From: Flagellimonas zhangzhouensis
Lineage (GTDB): Bacteria > Bacteroidota > Bacteroidia > Flavobacteriales > Flavobacteriaceae
Reading direction: 5' to 3'
DNA: 64,000 bases
Assembly (NCBI RefSeq): GCF_900102925.1
Contig: NZ_FNKI01000005.1
Span: 62,001 to 126,000, forward strand
Position numbers and translations under genes: made by a program. Position 1 is the first letter of the stretch. Each line of letters opens with the position of its first letter. The notes beneath the pieces were generated by a model. It was not told the origin of the DNA. It ran no database searches and saw only the letters and a program-made list of their open reading frames with translations. Shown here one piece after another: positions 16,383 to 24,876 of the stretch.

Positions 16383-16919
16383 TTAAATAGGTGCTACCAA
16401 TTGAGCAATCATCCGTTCAAACTTTTCTTGATATTCAATAGCAATTTGTTTCCCATTCTCTTCATATAAACCCTGCATTACTACTGGGATACTATAAGGC
16501 AAGGTCCAAGCTCGCAACGTATTTGCAATAGCGCGCATATTGTCAATTCCTGTAGAAGCATTTCCACCGTACGCCCAAGAAACCAAACCTACCCTATTGT
16601 GTGAGAGGTAAGGATGTATCTCTTTGGCACTAATAATCAACCAATCCAAACAATTTTTCATGGCTCCTACCATACCTCCGTGGTAAAGTGGACTCAACCA
16701 AATATGTTTATCGCAACTGCGAAATAACTCCACCATTTTTAAAACGGCATCCGGAACAATATCACAATCCTCTGAAAAAAAGGGAATCGCATGCTCCGAA
16801 ATATTAAAAACCTCCACTTCTATTCCCATTCCAGTTAAAGTGGATTGAAAGTAATCTGTAATGTGGTTGGCCGTATTCCGTTTGTTGGACATAGTCCCGT
16901 TAAAAACCAATACCCTCAT
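16383..16919 (-). CDS. NAD(P)H-dependent FMN reductase family protein
   Basis: A 178-residue flavodoxin-fold oxidoreductase. The N-terminal MRVLVFNGTMSNKRNTANHI contains the FMN phosphate-binding loop, and SPLYHGGMVGAMKNCLDWL is the conserved segment of the NADPH-dependent FMN reductase family (azoreductase/ArsH-like). The SWAYGGNAS region contacts flavin in relatives. It lies downstream of superoxide dismutase on the same strand (97 bp gap), so a role in quinone or oxidative-stress reduction is plausible, though inferred from position only. Confidence 0.85.
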   Translation of the reverse strand: MRVLVFNGTMSNKRNTANHITDYFQSTLTGMGIEVEVFNISEHAIPFFSEDCDIVPDAVLKMVELFRSCDKHIWLSPLYHGGMVGAMKNCLDWLIISAKEIHPYLSHNRVGLVSWAYGGNASTGIDNMRAIANTLRAWTLPYSIPVVMQGLYEENGKQIAIEYQEKFERMIAQLVAPI

Positions 16920-17016
16920 TTGTTCTATAGTATCGTTGGTAGTTCGATAAATTCAGTGAAAAATTAAATCCGGAACAGCATTCACCATTCCGGATTCACT
17001 TTAGGTATAGAAATCG

Positions 17017-17625
17017 TTATGATTTAGCCGCTATGTAACGTTTCTCTACCTCTTTCCAGTTTACAATATTCCAGAATGCATCAATGTATTCTGGCCTTTT
17101 GTTTTGATAATTTAGGTAATACGCGTGTTCCCAAACATCCAAGCCCAAAATTGGGGTTCCTTGGTCAGGAGCTGCATCCATAAGAGGGTTATCTTGGTTT
17201 GGGGTAGAAGTAACTTTTAAGTTTCCATCAGCATCAACGATCAACCAAGCCCAACCTGAACCGAATCTTGTTGCTGCAGCATTGGAAAAACTTGTTTTAA
17301 ATTCCTCTAATGAACCAAATGCGCCATCGATAGCTTCTGAAAGTGTTGCAGGGATTTCGGTTCCATTTGGCGTAAGAATGCTCCAGAACATACTGTGGTT
17401 GTAATGTCCACCTCCATTATTTCTGATCCCGCTAGATAATTTTGAGATTTTTGCAAAAAGGCTTTCCAAATCAGAGTCTTCCAGCTTTGCTTCTTCCAAA
17501 GCGGCGTTTAGTTTGGTTACGTATCCTTGGTGATGCTTGGTATGGTGGATCTCCATGGTAGCAGCATCAATATAAGGGGTTAGTGCATCATACGCGTACG
17601 GTAATTCTGGTAATTTGTAACTCAT
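17017..17625 (-). CDS. Superoxide dismutase (Fe/Mn family)
   Basis: Converts superoxide to oxygen and hydrogen peroxide. The 202 residues match the Fe/Mn family. Metal ligands are in HTKHHQGYV (first His), NHSMFW (second His) and [10 protein letters not shown] (Asp and third His). [11 protein letters not shown] and the NQDNPLM segment lean to the Mn or cambialistic type, but the metal cannot be settled by eye. No signal peptide is present, so it is cytosolic. It is divergent from a SufR-like regulator through an 87 bp gap carrying a TTG-N19-TATCTTTG promoter for sod and a long inverted repeat. Confidence 0.94.
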   Translation of the reverse strand: MSYKLPELPYAYDALTPYIDAATMEIHHTKHHQGYVTKLNAALEEAKLEDSDLESLFAKISKLSSGIRNNGGGHYNHSMFWSILTPNGTEIPATLSEAIDGAFGSLEEFKTSFSNAAATRFGSGWAWLIVDADGNLKVTSTPNQDNPLMDAAPDQGTPILGLDVWEHAYYLNYQNKRPEYIDAFWNIVNWKEVEKRYIAAKS

Positions 17626-17664
17626 AATATGTAGATTTGAATTAAATATTTTTTAAATACAGTA

Positions 17665-17714
17665 CAAAGATATTACATTTGTATAATAAACCAAATAATT
17701 ACTTTGTTTATTAT
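17665..17714. promoter_or_regulatory. Divergent sod/regulator promoter with inverted-repeat operator
   Basis: For sod (minus), TATCTTTG (complement of 17665-17672) and TTG (complement of 17692-17694) are 19 nt apart. For the regulator (plus), TACATTTG lies at 17674-17681. An inverted repeat, ATAATAAAC at 17683-17691 and GTTTATTAT at 17706-17714, has its left arm inside the sod promoter spacer and its right arm on the regulator's ATG. It is a good candidate operator controlling both genes. Confidence 0.6.
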
Positions 17715-18345
17715 GAATAATATTATTCCAGAAAATGAAAGGGCTATTTGGATTCTAAAACACGAGGGGGAAAAGACCTTGAAAGAATTGGCTCTTGAAC
17801 TTGGTATAACAACTGAAGGTGCCCGTTTTCAATTGTTGAAACTCTCCAACGATGGTCTGGTAAAATCAGAAAGTAGGGCTTTAGGAAGGGGTCGTCCACA
17901 ACAATTTTGGACATTGACCCAAAAAGGACACGCAAAGTTCCCAGATTCCCATTCGGAATTGACGTTGCGCTTGATCAATAAGATAAAGGAGAATTTAGGG
18001 GAAGATACCTTAACTCAAATCATTAGCTCCACGGGGAAGGATAATTTACAGAATTATCGCAAAACCATTACCGAAACCGATTCCTTAAAGGAAAAGGTCA
18101 AGAAATTGGCCGAGCTTCGAAAAAGCGAAGGTTATATGGCGCAATTTGAAGAAAATGAAGATGGGGATTACCTTTTAATTGAAAACCACTGCCCTATTTG
18201 TGCGGCTGCAACCTTATGTCAAGGTTTTTGCAGTACAGAACTCAACACCTTTCAAGCTATTTTAGGTCCCAATACAAAGGTGGAAAGGGTAGACCATATT
18301 TTGGCGGGTGCACGACGTTGTGCCTATTTAATTCAGGAAAAATAA
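17713..18345 (+). CDS. SufR-like transcriptional regulator with C-terminal cysteine cluster
   Basis: A 210-residue winged-helix regulator of the COG2345/SufR type. Residues about 8-75 form the HTH with wing: KTLKELALELGITTEGARFQ, then GRGRPQQFWTLTQKG. The C-terminal region has Cys160, Cys163, Cys169, Cys173 and Cys203. The spacing C160-x12-C173-x29-C203 resembles the iron-sulfur ligand arrangement of SufR repressors, so it may sense oxidants or iron through a cluster. The ATG at 17713 is preferred over TTG 17704. It is divergent from superoxide dismutase, the obvious target, rather than next to suf genes. DNA binding is likely; the cluster is an inference. Confidence 0.8.
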   Translation: MNNIIPENERAIWILKHEGEKTLKELALELGITTEGARFQLLKLSNDGLVKSESRALGRGRPQQFWTLTQKGHAKFPDSHSELTLRLINKIKENLGEDTLTQIISSTGKDNLQNYRKTITETDSLKEKVKKLAELRKSEGYMAQFEENEDGDYLLIENHCPICAAATLCQGFCSTELNTFQAILGPNTKVERVDHILAGARRCAYLIQEK

Positions 18346-18389
18346 AAAAGCTAGACAAAACAGTAACTCAACCAATTGCCTAGCCTTTT
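18346..18389. terminator. Possible bidirectional terminator
   Basis: AAAAGCTAG at 18346-18354 pairs imperfectly with CTAGCCTTTT at 18380-18389, with T runs at both outer ends. It lies between the convergent regulator and YceI genes. The stem has one bulged base and a long loop, so it is only tentative. Confidence 0.4.
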
Positions 18390-18409
18390 AAAAAAATAGC
18401 TCCACCAAC

Positions 18410-18973
18410 CTATTGTTGAGCCATCTCAAGATTTACAGTTAATTCAACATCGTCACCCAATGTCGGGGTGTCTCCTCCAACACCGAACTCCAAACGGTTC
18501 ACCGTACCAGTCAACTTTAAACCAGCCTTTAATTTTTGACTACGCTGATCGGTAATAATTCCATTTACCTTACCATCCAAGGTCACAGTTTTGGTTACAC
18601 CGTGCATGGAAAGATCTCCAGTTACCTTAAAGGTTTTATCTCCAGTTTTTTCAAATTTGCTGCTTTTAAATGTGATGGATGGATATTTCTCTGCATCAAA
18701 AAAGTCTGGGCTTTTTAGGTGATTGTCCCTGTTCCCATTATCGGTATCGATACTGGCAACTTTAATATCCACTTCAAAAGAAGCATTATCAAAATCGTCT
18801 CCTGCAGTCGCAGTAATATCAAATTCGCCGAAGCTACCCTCAACTTCCGAAATCATTAAGTGGGTAATGCTGAATCCTACCTTGGAGTGCGCTCCATCCG
18901 ATTTCCAAGTAGATTGTGCTTGAACTGTGGCTCCTACTAGAACCAATGCTAGAAAAAATGACAGTTTTCTCAT
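18410..18973 (-). CDS. YceI family exported protein
   Basis: A 187-residue lipocalin-like protein that in the family binds polyisoprenoid lipids in the periplasm. The signal peptide ends ATVQAQ (about residue 20). The mature part starts STWKSDGAHSKVGFSITHLMI, the standard YceI opening, and includes DITATAGDDFDNASFEVDI and TGDLSMHGVTKTV. Homologues are often induced by osmotic, acid or oxidative stress, which would suit its place after the superoxide dismutase and SufR-like pair. That link is by position only. Confidence 0.92.
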   Translation of the reverse strand: MRKLSFFLALVLVGATVQAQSTWKSDGAHSKVGFSITHLMISEVEGSFGEFDITATAGDDFDNASFEVDIKVASIDTDNGNRDNHLKSPDFFDAEKYPSITFKSSKFEKTGDKTFKVTGDLSMHGVTKTVTLDGKVNGIITDQRSQKLKAGLKLTGTVNRLEFGVGGDTPTLGDDVELTVNLEMAQQ

Positions 18974-19124
18974 ACGATGTAATTGTTTAATAGTGATTGT
19001 GTAATTTAATTTTCGTTAAAACCTTTCGTGAGTTTTCGAATTGTTTTGCCGTCTCAATTACCAATATTATGCCATACTTCTCAAAAAACTGTTCTTGACT
19101 GTTCTGATAGTCCTCTTCGGAACC

Positions 19125-19970
19125 CTAATTAATCAAGGTATTGTCGTATTCGCGAACATGGTTTTTTACATCTTTTTGGAATTCCTGAGCAGTTTGCCCT
19201 GAATGTTGTTTAAAGAACCTGCTGAAGTAGGAACGGTCTTTAAACCCAAGATTAAAAGCGATTTCCTTAATGGTATTCTCACTGTGGATTATTTGTCTTT
19301 TGGCTTCCAACAAAATACGATCATGAATCAACTGCATGGCCGTTTTGTTCAGTTTATCCTTTAATATTTGATTGAGTCGTTTAGCACTGATTCCCAAGTT
19401 GCTTGCATAAAATTCTGCTGCACGTTCTTCCAAATAGTTCATTTCCAACAATAGCATAAACTCATAGATTCGCTTTTCGTTGATGTCCTGTTTGGTAAAA
19501 TGTTCCTCTTTAAGCTCAATCAATTTGAGCAAAAACACCTTGAGAAGTGCCTTTAACATGATCAACTGTTCCCCCTCCTTTTCATATTCCTCAACCAAAA
19601 GGTCAAAAACGGAAGTTAATCCTTGGGAAGTCTGTTCGTTCACTTGCAAACACGAGAATTCACCTTGAATGTTGAACATACGAAAAACATCCAAAAGAAA
19701 TTCCTTTAAATCTCCCTCCAACAATTCTCGTTTAAATGAGATAAGCACCCCTTTTTTACCAGCTTTGTTTAATTGGTGCACACGGTAAGGAGGTATCAAA
19801 TAAATCCAATCTCCTTTCAACGTTTGAAAAGCATGTTGGGGCACATGCAATGCTTCTTCATTATGCAACCAAACAATTTCAAAAAATTCCTTTCGAGCTG
19901 GGTCATCCAAATAAGCAGGTGGACAATTGGCCAAATCTCGAATATAAATCACTTTGTTGCTTAACATCAT
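19125..19970 (-). CDS. AraC family transcriptional regulator
   Basis: A 281-residue regulator. The N-terminal cupin-like sensory half (residues about 1-160) precedes two helix-turn-helix motifs. The second one is seen in NTIKEIAFNLGFKDRSYFSR followed by FFKQHSGQTAQEF. I prefer the paired ATGs at 19970/19967 to the upstream one at 20021, because the extra 17 residues lack family character and the upstream start would lie inside the repeat block that looks like its operator. It is divergent from hxlB-hxlA, so it is a candidate regulator of formaldehyde fixation, replacing the HxlR of Bacillus. It may also act on the nearby glycan locus. Confidence 0.88.
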   Translation of the reverse strand: MMLSNKVIYIRDLANCPPAYLDDPARKEFFEIVWLHNEEALHVPQHAFQTLKGDWIYLIPPYRVHQLNKAGKKGVLISFKRELLEGDLKEFLLDVFRMFNIQGEFSCLQVNEQTSQGLTSVFDLLVEEYEKEGEQLIMLKALLKVFLLKLIELKEEHFTKQDINEKRIYEFMLLLEMNYLEERAAEFYASNLGISAKRLNQILKDKLNKTAMQLIHDRILLEAKRQIIHSENTIKEIAFNLGFKDRSYFSRFFKQHSGQTAQEFQKDVKNHVREYDNTLIN

Positions 19971-20004
19971 TTCATCTATTAAAAAACACCCTGTTTCCAA
20001 AATG

Positions 20005-20062
20005 TACCACAAAAGTGGCAAATACCACCATAACTACCATAAGAATGGGCAAATAATACCAC
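20005..20062. promoter_or_regulatory. Repeat block between AraC regulator and hxlBA
   Basis: TACCAC or TACCAT occurs four times (20005, 20023, 20035, 20057). A longer unit, GGCAAATA-ACCAC, occurs twice (20017-20028 and 20048-20062, the second with three extra bases), with its left parts 31 bp apart. CCAC-AAAA-GTGG near 20007-20018 is an inverted repeat. The block is 90-145 bp upstream of hxlB and just upstream of the preferred AraC start, a fitting place for AraC binding. Confidence 0.5.
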
Positions 20063-20150
20063 ACATCTATCCAATTGTGTACAAACCACTCCTCTAACGC
20101 CCTCTAATTTTGTACCCTGACTACGAAAAAGAAGATTAGATCTAAAGCTT

Positions 20151-20735
20151 ATGGATTATTTAGAAGTTTCGACCAAGGCTGCAGCCATTCATGAGGCACT
20201 GCAAATGATTTTGGAAGAGCACCAACAGGTTGCCCAACATCTTCCTTATGATCAATTACCAGAAATTGTGAACGCTATTGATGAGGCACAACATATTTTC
20301 TTGTTGGGAGCTGGTAGAACTGGATTTATGATCAAAGCAGCTGCCATGCGTTTAATGCACCTTAGCTATTCGGTGTATGTGGTGGGCGAAACCATTGCAC
20401 CTGCTATTGGAGAGGGTGATTTGCTTATCGCTGCTTCAGGTTCGGGCACAACGGGAAACATTGTAAAAGCAGCCCAGACTGCACAAGATAGCGGAGCACA
20501 AATTGCATGTTTTACTACAAATTCAAATGCTCCTTTGGCCCAAATTTCCAATTACACTATGACCATTCCTGCTGCTGGTAAACAGGATAAAAACAGTACA
20601 GCATCGCAACAATATGCGGGTAGCTTGTTCGAACAATCTTTTTTATTGGTGTTCGATGCAATCATTCAACATTTATGGAAACGTTCAGGGGTAACCCACG
20701 ATGAGCTTTGGAAGCGACACGCGAACATGGAGTAA
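20151..20735 (+). CDS. hxlB: 6-phospho-3-hexuloisomerase
   Basis: Isomerises D-arabino-hex-3-ulose 6-phosphate to fructose 6-phosphate, the second step of ribulose-monophosphate formaldehyde fixation. The 194-residue protein is a single SIS domain: LLGAGRTGFMIKAAAMRLMH, then AASGSGTTGNIVKAAQ (phosphosugar-binding loop), and STASQQYAGSLFEQ near the end. Length and motifs match PHI from Bacillus and methylotrophs. It lies 39 bp upstream of the synthase gene, in the order isomerase-synthase, and is divergent from an AraC regulator. The product is fructose 6-phosphate, feeding central metabolism. Confidence 0.93.
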   Translation: MDYLEVSTKAAAIHEALQMILEEHQQVAQHLPYDQLPEIVNAIDEAQHIFLLGAGRTGFMIKAAAMRLMHLSYSVYVVGETIAPAIGEGDLLIAASGSGTTGNIVKAAQTAQDSGAQIACFTTNSNAPLAQISNYTMTIPAAGKQDKNSTASQQYAGSLFEQSFLLVFDAIIQHLWKRSGVTHDELWKRHANME

Positions 20736-20774
20736 AAACAAACAACAAAAATTACATTTTAAATTTTATAGATT

Positions 20775-21404
20775 ATGGCTAAACTACAAGTAGCAATCGA
20801 TTTATTGACCACAGAAGACGCTATTGCTTTGGCAACCAAAGTGGCACCTTATATTGATATTATTGAATTGGGAACTCCCCTTATTAAAAGTGAAGGACTA
20901 AGCGTTATCACTGCAATGAAAGAGGCTTTCCCTGATAAAAAAGTATTTGCTGATTTTAAAACTGCCGATGCTGGCGCATTGGAAGCTGAAATGGCCTTTA
21001 AGGCTGGAGCTGATTACATCACCATTTTGGGTGCTGTTGATGATGCTACCATTGCTGGTGCGGTTAGCAAAGCTAAAGAATACAACAGAGGTGTTGTGGT
21101 TGATACCATTGGTGTAGCTGATCGTGTGAAACGTGCTCAAGAAGTTTCTAAACTAGGTGTGGAATTTGTGGAATTGCACGCTGGATTGGATGAACAGGCA
21201 AAACCTGGTTACTCTATTCAAGTATTGATCGATGAAGCAACAAGTGCTGGTGTTCCTGTTTCCATTGCTGGTGGTGTTTCTCTAGATAGTATTGATGGTG
21301 TGAAAAATTCAGGTGCTGTTGTTGCCGTAGCTGGAGGTGCCATTTATGGTGCTGAAGACCCTGCAGCAGCTGCAAAAGCACTTAAAGAAGCTTTGACAGC
21401 CTAA
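20775..21404 (+). CDS. hxlA: 3-hexulose-6-phosphate synthase
   Basis: Condenses formaldehyde with ribulose 5-phosphate to hex-3-ulose 6-phosphate; cytosolic and Mg2+-dependent. The 209-residue TIM barrel belongs to the orotidine-decarboxylase superfamily, shown by the FADFKTADAG signature (DxKxxD) and the VELHAGLDEQ and IAGGVSLDS segments. Length agrees with HPS. Similar enzymes include ulonate decarboxylase (UlaD), but the PHI gene next door settles the assignment. In a heterotroph without visible methanol dehydrogenase, the pair most likely detoxifies formaldehyde, for example that released from O-methylated algal sugars. Confidence 0.94.
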   Translation: MAKLQVAIDLLTTEDAIALATKVAPYIDIIELGTPLIKSEGLSVITAMKEAFPDKKVFADFKTADAGALEAEMAFKAGADYITILGAVDDATIAGAVSKAKEYNRGVVVDTIGVADRVKRAQEVSKLGVEFVELHAGLDEQAKPGYSIQVLIDEATSAGVPVSIAGGVSLDSIDGVKNSGAVVAVAGGAIYGAEDPAAAAKALKEALTA

Positions 21405-21417
21405 AATTTGTTTTGGA

Positions 21418-21474
21418 CAATATAGTTGACGGGATTTGAGCGAATCCCATCTTCATAATGATAAAACTATATTG
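21418..21474. other. Structured element after hxlA (nested inverted repeats)
   Basis: The outer arms CAATATAGTT (21418-21427) and AACTATATTG (21465-21474) pair perfectly. Inside, GGGATT (21431-21436) pairs with AATCCC (21443-21448), and a small TCAT/ATGA hairpin follows. The predicted shape is a three-way junction. It sits between the hxlA stop and a standard terminator and may be a 3' UTR element or a small mobile repeat. No function is known to me. Confidence 0.4.
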
Positions 21475-21486
21475 TGGTTGGTTGGT

Positions 21487-21520
21487 AAAAAGGTCATGAC
21501 CAAATGGACATGACCTTTTT
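21487..21520. terminator. Bidirectional rho-independent terminator
   Basis: AAAAAGGTCATG at 21487-21498 pairs perfectly with CATGACCTTTTT at 21509-21520 across a 10-nt loop. It separates convergent hxlA (plus) from the last gene of the glycan operon (minus). Confidence 0.9.
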
Positions 21521-21565
21521 CCTTTTTGTACTATTGGATTTGTTCCGCTATTCCTCAAGTAAAGC

Positions 21566-22453
21566 CTACTCCGAGGCTTTATCGAATCCGAACTCCTTTA
21601 ACCCTTTGTGACTGATTTTAATGGCTTCCAAAGGTTCCAAACCGTCAAAAACACGGTCTTGCTCCACAAAAAAGTGTTGCATTCCCGATGCTTCCTTGTG
21701 GTCTAAAATTCTTTTGAAATCTATTTTACCTTGGCCTACTGGTGCGAATCTATCTTGTTGGTCCATATCCTTTACATGCCAACTTTTAAAGCGCCCTGGA
21801 TATTTTTCAAAATAAGCAACTGGATCGGCATTGGCTCGGGTCATCCAAAATAGGTCCATTTGAAAATTCACATATTTTGGGTCGGTATGCTCCAAAAGAT
21901 AATCCAATGGTTTGTCGCCATTTTCATCTACTTTAAGTTCCATGTCGTGATTATGATACAGCAACTGGATGCCCTCTTTTTCGCATTTCTTGCCCAGTTC
22001 AGTCAAAAACTCAACAAAATCATCCAAGGACCCTTTCATTTTCATGGTTCGGGTTTCACGGTCTACCTCCACCAAACTTCTTGGTGGTGATGGCACTACA
22101 AAGTACTTGAAACCTGCTTCTTTTACGGCAGTGACCATTGCATCGGTTTCATCCATATCCACTACCCTTTGATGCGTACTCATGGGTTCTAATCCTTTGG
22201 ATTTAAGCAATGCGTTAAAATCTGCAGGGGCCATGCCATAGAATTTACCCTCGGCATATCCTGCAGCCTCTACATACCCATAACCCGTATCCGCTACTTC
22301 CTGAAGTGTGCTTTCCACATCGGAATTCATATTATCTCGCAACGTGTACAGTGCTAATCCTCCAAAATTTTGTTGGGCCTGTACTGTACAAAATGTAAAG
22401 ACTAAGGCCAGAAAAAATAGCCAGCCTTTTTTAATAAAGGGAATGCGGATCAT
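21566..22453 (-). CDS. Exported xylose-isomerase-like TIM-barrel protein
   Basis: A 295-residue protein of the sugar phosphate isomerase/epimerase (AP endonuclease 2) family with an N-terminal signal peptide (MIRIPFIKKGWLFFLALVF, ending TVQAQ). Metal-binding segments are visible: YHNHDMEL, FQMDLFWM, SWHVKDM and FVEQDR. A periplasmic position argues against a phosphosugar substrate. Some exported relatives in Bacteroidota act on 3-keto-glycosides, which would be a reasonable guess. It is the last gene of the minus-strand glycan operon, 32 bp after the GH78 gene, so it probably acts on a released sugar or glycoside. Confidence 0.82.
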   Translation of the reverse strand: MIRIPFIKKGWLFFLALVFTFCTVQAQQNFGGLALYTLRDNMNSDVESTLQEVADTGYGYVEAAGYAEGKFYGMAPADFNALLKSKGLEPMSTHQRVVDMDETDAMVTAVKEAGFKYFVVPSPPRSLVEVDRETRTMKMKGSLDDFVEFLTELGKKCEKEGIQLLYHNHDMELKVDENGDKPLDYLLEHTDPKYVNFQMDLFWMTRANADPVAYFEKYPGRFKSWHVKDMDQQDRFAPVGQGKIDFKRILDHKEASGMQHFFVEQDRVFDGLEPLEAIKISHKGLKEFGFDKASE

Positions 22454-22485
22454 ATCAGTTTGTTTAGTTTGTTAATGAATTAAAG

Positions 22486-24834
22486 TTACAGGTTAATTTT
22501 GTTTTCCCCTGCACTTAAGGCATTCACCTGACCGTTCCACACAAACTCCCCATCGACTCCACTTGGCAGGTTGATGGTCGCTTGTAGCTTTTTACCAGAC
22601 ATTTTATAGTCCACGGAAATCATTCCTGCTGGGTGTGGCATTTCTCCCCCGATCTTTTTGATGTCTCCTAAATTTGGAGCGATACGCACGGTTTTAAAGT
22701 TTGGTGAAGCACTTTCTATCCCCAAAAGAATTCTGAAAAATTCAATGTTCGGGCTAGATCCCCAAGCATGGCAATCGGAACGTGTCGTTTCAACTTGTGA
22801 AGTTTCTCCCCAAGTGGTCAATCCCAATTCCATATTCTTTCTCCAAACATCCAACCATTCCAAATACTGATCTCCATAACCAGCTTCGTTCAAAGCCAAG
22901 TGCAAATAGTAGCTAAAATAAATGGACGTAGGTGCCAAAGTTTTGTCTTCCAACAACGATTTTCCGATGGCTTTTTTAGTGTCTTCATCCACTATGTTGG
23001 CCAAAATCGCCAAAGTATTGGCATGTTGGGAAAATTTGTCTTTGGCAGGAGTGTCAGCAAACAATTGCTTGGATTCGTCCCAATATTTACTCTTGATAGT
23101 TTCGGTCAATTGATCGGCCATGGTTTTGTATAGGGTCACAAATTCTGGTTTTCCCAATTCTTCTTCCAAAGCGATTCCAGATTGTAATGCATGCAACATT
23201 TGAAGATCCAAAGCTGCAGAAGAACCATCTTCGGCCATTGGAGCCATACCGAAATTCCACTCAGGAACCCAATCGGTATAGTTCCATCCAGGAACATTTT
23301 TCAGCGACCCATCGTCATCCAAATAGGTGATAAAATAGTTCAGTACTTGACGAGATCCCATCAACTTTTCAGCTACAAAATCAGCATCGCTACCGTACAT
23401 CATATAATCATAAAGCATACTCACATACCACAACGAATAGGTCGGAATCACCTGATCTTGTCTATCAGGGTATCTACTTAAAGTATGCCCATTGGGTTGT
23501 CTTGAGTAATCAATTAAATTGATGGCGTTTTTAATCAAACGGTCATCACCTGAGTTATAAAACGACACAAAATGTTGGATTCTGGTATCCCCTACATACT
23601 GCAATCTTTCGTAATATGGACAGTCCATATAAGTATCAACAGCACAAAGACGGGCAGTTCTCCATCCTATTTCCATCATTTCGGATAACTCTTCACTCTC
23701 AGAGAAAAGGTTGGCCTTCATTTGGAAAGGGTATCCCGTAAAAGTTCCGTAGATATCGTTGATCACCAATGGCTCATCTTTCGTCTCAACACCCAATTCT
23801 ACATATCGATAGGTTCTATACGTAAGTGATGTATATTCTTGATTGGCTTTACCGTTGGAAATAATACTGTCCCTTCTTCCTGTCATGGTCTTGCCTTCAA
23901 TATCATTACGATTGCCTTTGGCACCTTCGCTATCGTAAAGCCCCTCAGCATATTGAACGGTGATCACACTATTCTTTCCACCACTGAACAACAAGCTCAA
24001 ATAGGCGTTGGTCAAATGCTCTTGATCCAATAAGATTTTGATGTTGGAATTCGCATCGATTTTAATATCCGTTGGCTTTGCTGGAAAAGAGGATGGAACT
24101 TTTACTCCTTCAGCTTTTCTAACGGTAGCCAAACGCTCGTTAGTCAATTCCATTTCTGGTAAGATGGATGGTACTAAATTCCAACCTTCTTGTTGTCTAA
24201 ATCCAAATCCTTGCTGCACGGCTTCAAAAACGGTATCTGCAGCATCCCAAGAACTATCATCAAAATTTTGTGCATTCCAATTGCCAACAGCCTTGTTCAT
24301 ATCGATAAAATCCCCTGCTCCAGCAGCATAATATCCGCGGATATATTGTTTTAAAGGGGTATAGGATTTGTCTTCTGTAACCTTCCAACTTTTATTGGTG
24401 TCCACTATTTTAGCCTGCTCGGTTTGTCCTTGTAGAATCAAAGCCGTTTTAAAGGAAAATTGTGCCACGGCACGCAAATCCGCTTCGTTCCAAACTTTAA
24501 CAGCAATGGTGTTTTGCCCTTGTTTTAAGTTGGAAGCGATATCCATGGATTGGTAGTTCCAATGTTTGATGTCTCCCCAGTTGGGACCAACAGAAACAAG
24601 GTTTCCATTCACGAACAATTTATATCGGTTATCCGCAGAAATCCGAATCGGAAACGATGTTGGTGCCGCATCCAAATTGAAGGATTTACGGAACAAATAC
24701 ATTCCTGCCGCCTCGGCATCTGAATCCCCTAAGGTAATCCAAGTTGCCGTCCATTCAGGTTCTGCGTTGGGCCTACGCTGAGCGGTCAAGGCCAGCGTGG
24801 ACATTAAAATTAGTAGTGTTAGAAAGTTTCTCAT
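22486..24834 (-). CDS. Alpha-L-rhamnosidase, glycoside hydrolase family 78
   Basis: A 782-residue exported GH78 enzyme that removes terminal alpha-L-rhamnose. The ATG at 24834 gives signal peptide MRNFLTLLILMSTLALTAQ; an upstream ATG at 24867 adds 11 residues. The order is: N-terminal beta-sandwich domains with sugar-binding features (residues about 30-330, including LFVNGNLVSVGPNWGD), then the (alpha/alpha)6 barrel with the family signature MDCPYYERLQYVGDTR and SLWYVSMLYDYMMY, then TSQVETTRSDCHAWGSSPNIE. A C-terminal beta domain ends the protein. It sits 42 bp behind a carboxylesterase gene in the glycan operon. Confidence 0.92.
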   Translation of the reverse strand: MRNFLTLLILMSTLALTAQRRPNAEPEWTATWITLGDSDAEAAGMYLFRKSFNLDAAPTSFPIRISADNRYKLFVNGNLVSVGPNWGDIKHWNYQSMDIASNLKQGQNTIAVKVWNEADLRAVAQFSFKTALILQGQTEQAKIVDTNKSWKVTEDKSYTPLKQYIRGYYAAGAGDFIDMNKAVGNWNAQNFDDSSWDAADTVFEAVQQGFGFRQQEGWNLVPSILPEMELTNERLATVRKAEGVKVPSSFPAKPTDIKIDANSNIKILLDQEHLTNAYLSLLFSGGKNSVITVQYAEGLYDSEGAKGNRNDIEGKTMTGRRDSIISNGKANQEYTSLTYRTYRYVELGVETKDEPLVINDIYGTFTGYPFQMKANLFSESEELSEMMEIGWRTARLCAVDTYMDCPYYERLQYVGDTRIQHFVSFYNSGDDRLIKNAINLIDYSRQPNGHTLSRYPDRQDQVIPTYSLWYVSMLYDYMMYGSDADFVAEKLMGSRQVLNYFITYLDDDGSLKNVPGWNYTDWVPEWNFGMAPMAEDGSSAALDLQMLHALQSGIALEEELGKPEFVTLYKTMADQLTETIKSKYWDESKQLFADTPAKDKFSQHANTLAILANIVDEDTKKAIGKSLLEDKTLAPTSIYFSYYLHLALNEAGYGDQYLEWLDVWRKNMELGLTTWGETSQVETTRSDCHAWGSSPNIEFFRILLGIESASPNFKTVRIAPNLGDIKKIGGEMPHPAGMISVDYKMSGKKLQATINLPSGVDGEFVWNGQVNALSAGENKINL

Positions 24835-24876
24835 GTTATAATTAGCTTGTTTTAGTGTTATGTTCAATCCTTGTTT

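Noticed and set aside
19088-19106. ACTGTTCT tandem repeat after the AraC stop, similar to TTCTG units at 38066-38085
   Set aside because: It lies just beyond the stop of the AraC gene, not in a promoter position, and the shared part is only nine bases.
21418-21474. Riboswitch in front of the TIM-barrel gene
   Set aside because: The element is beyond the 3' end of both convergent genes, so it cannot act as a 5' leader for either one.
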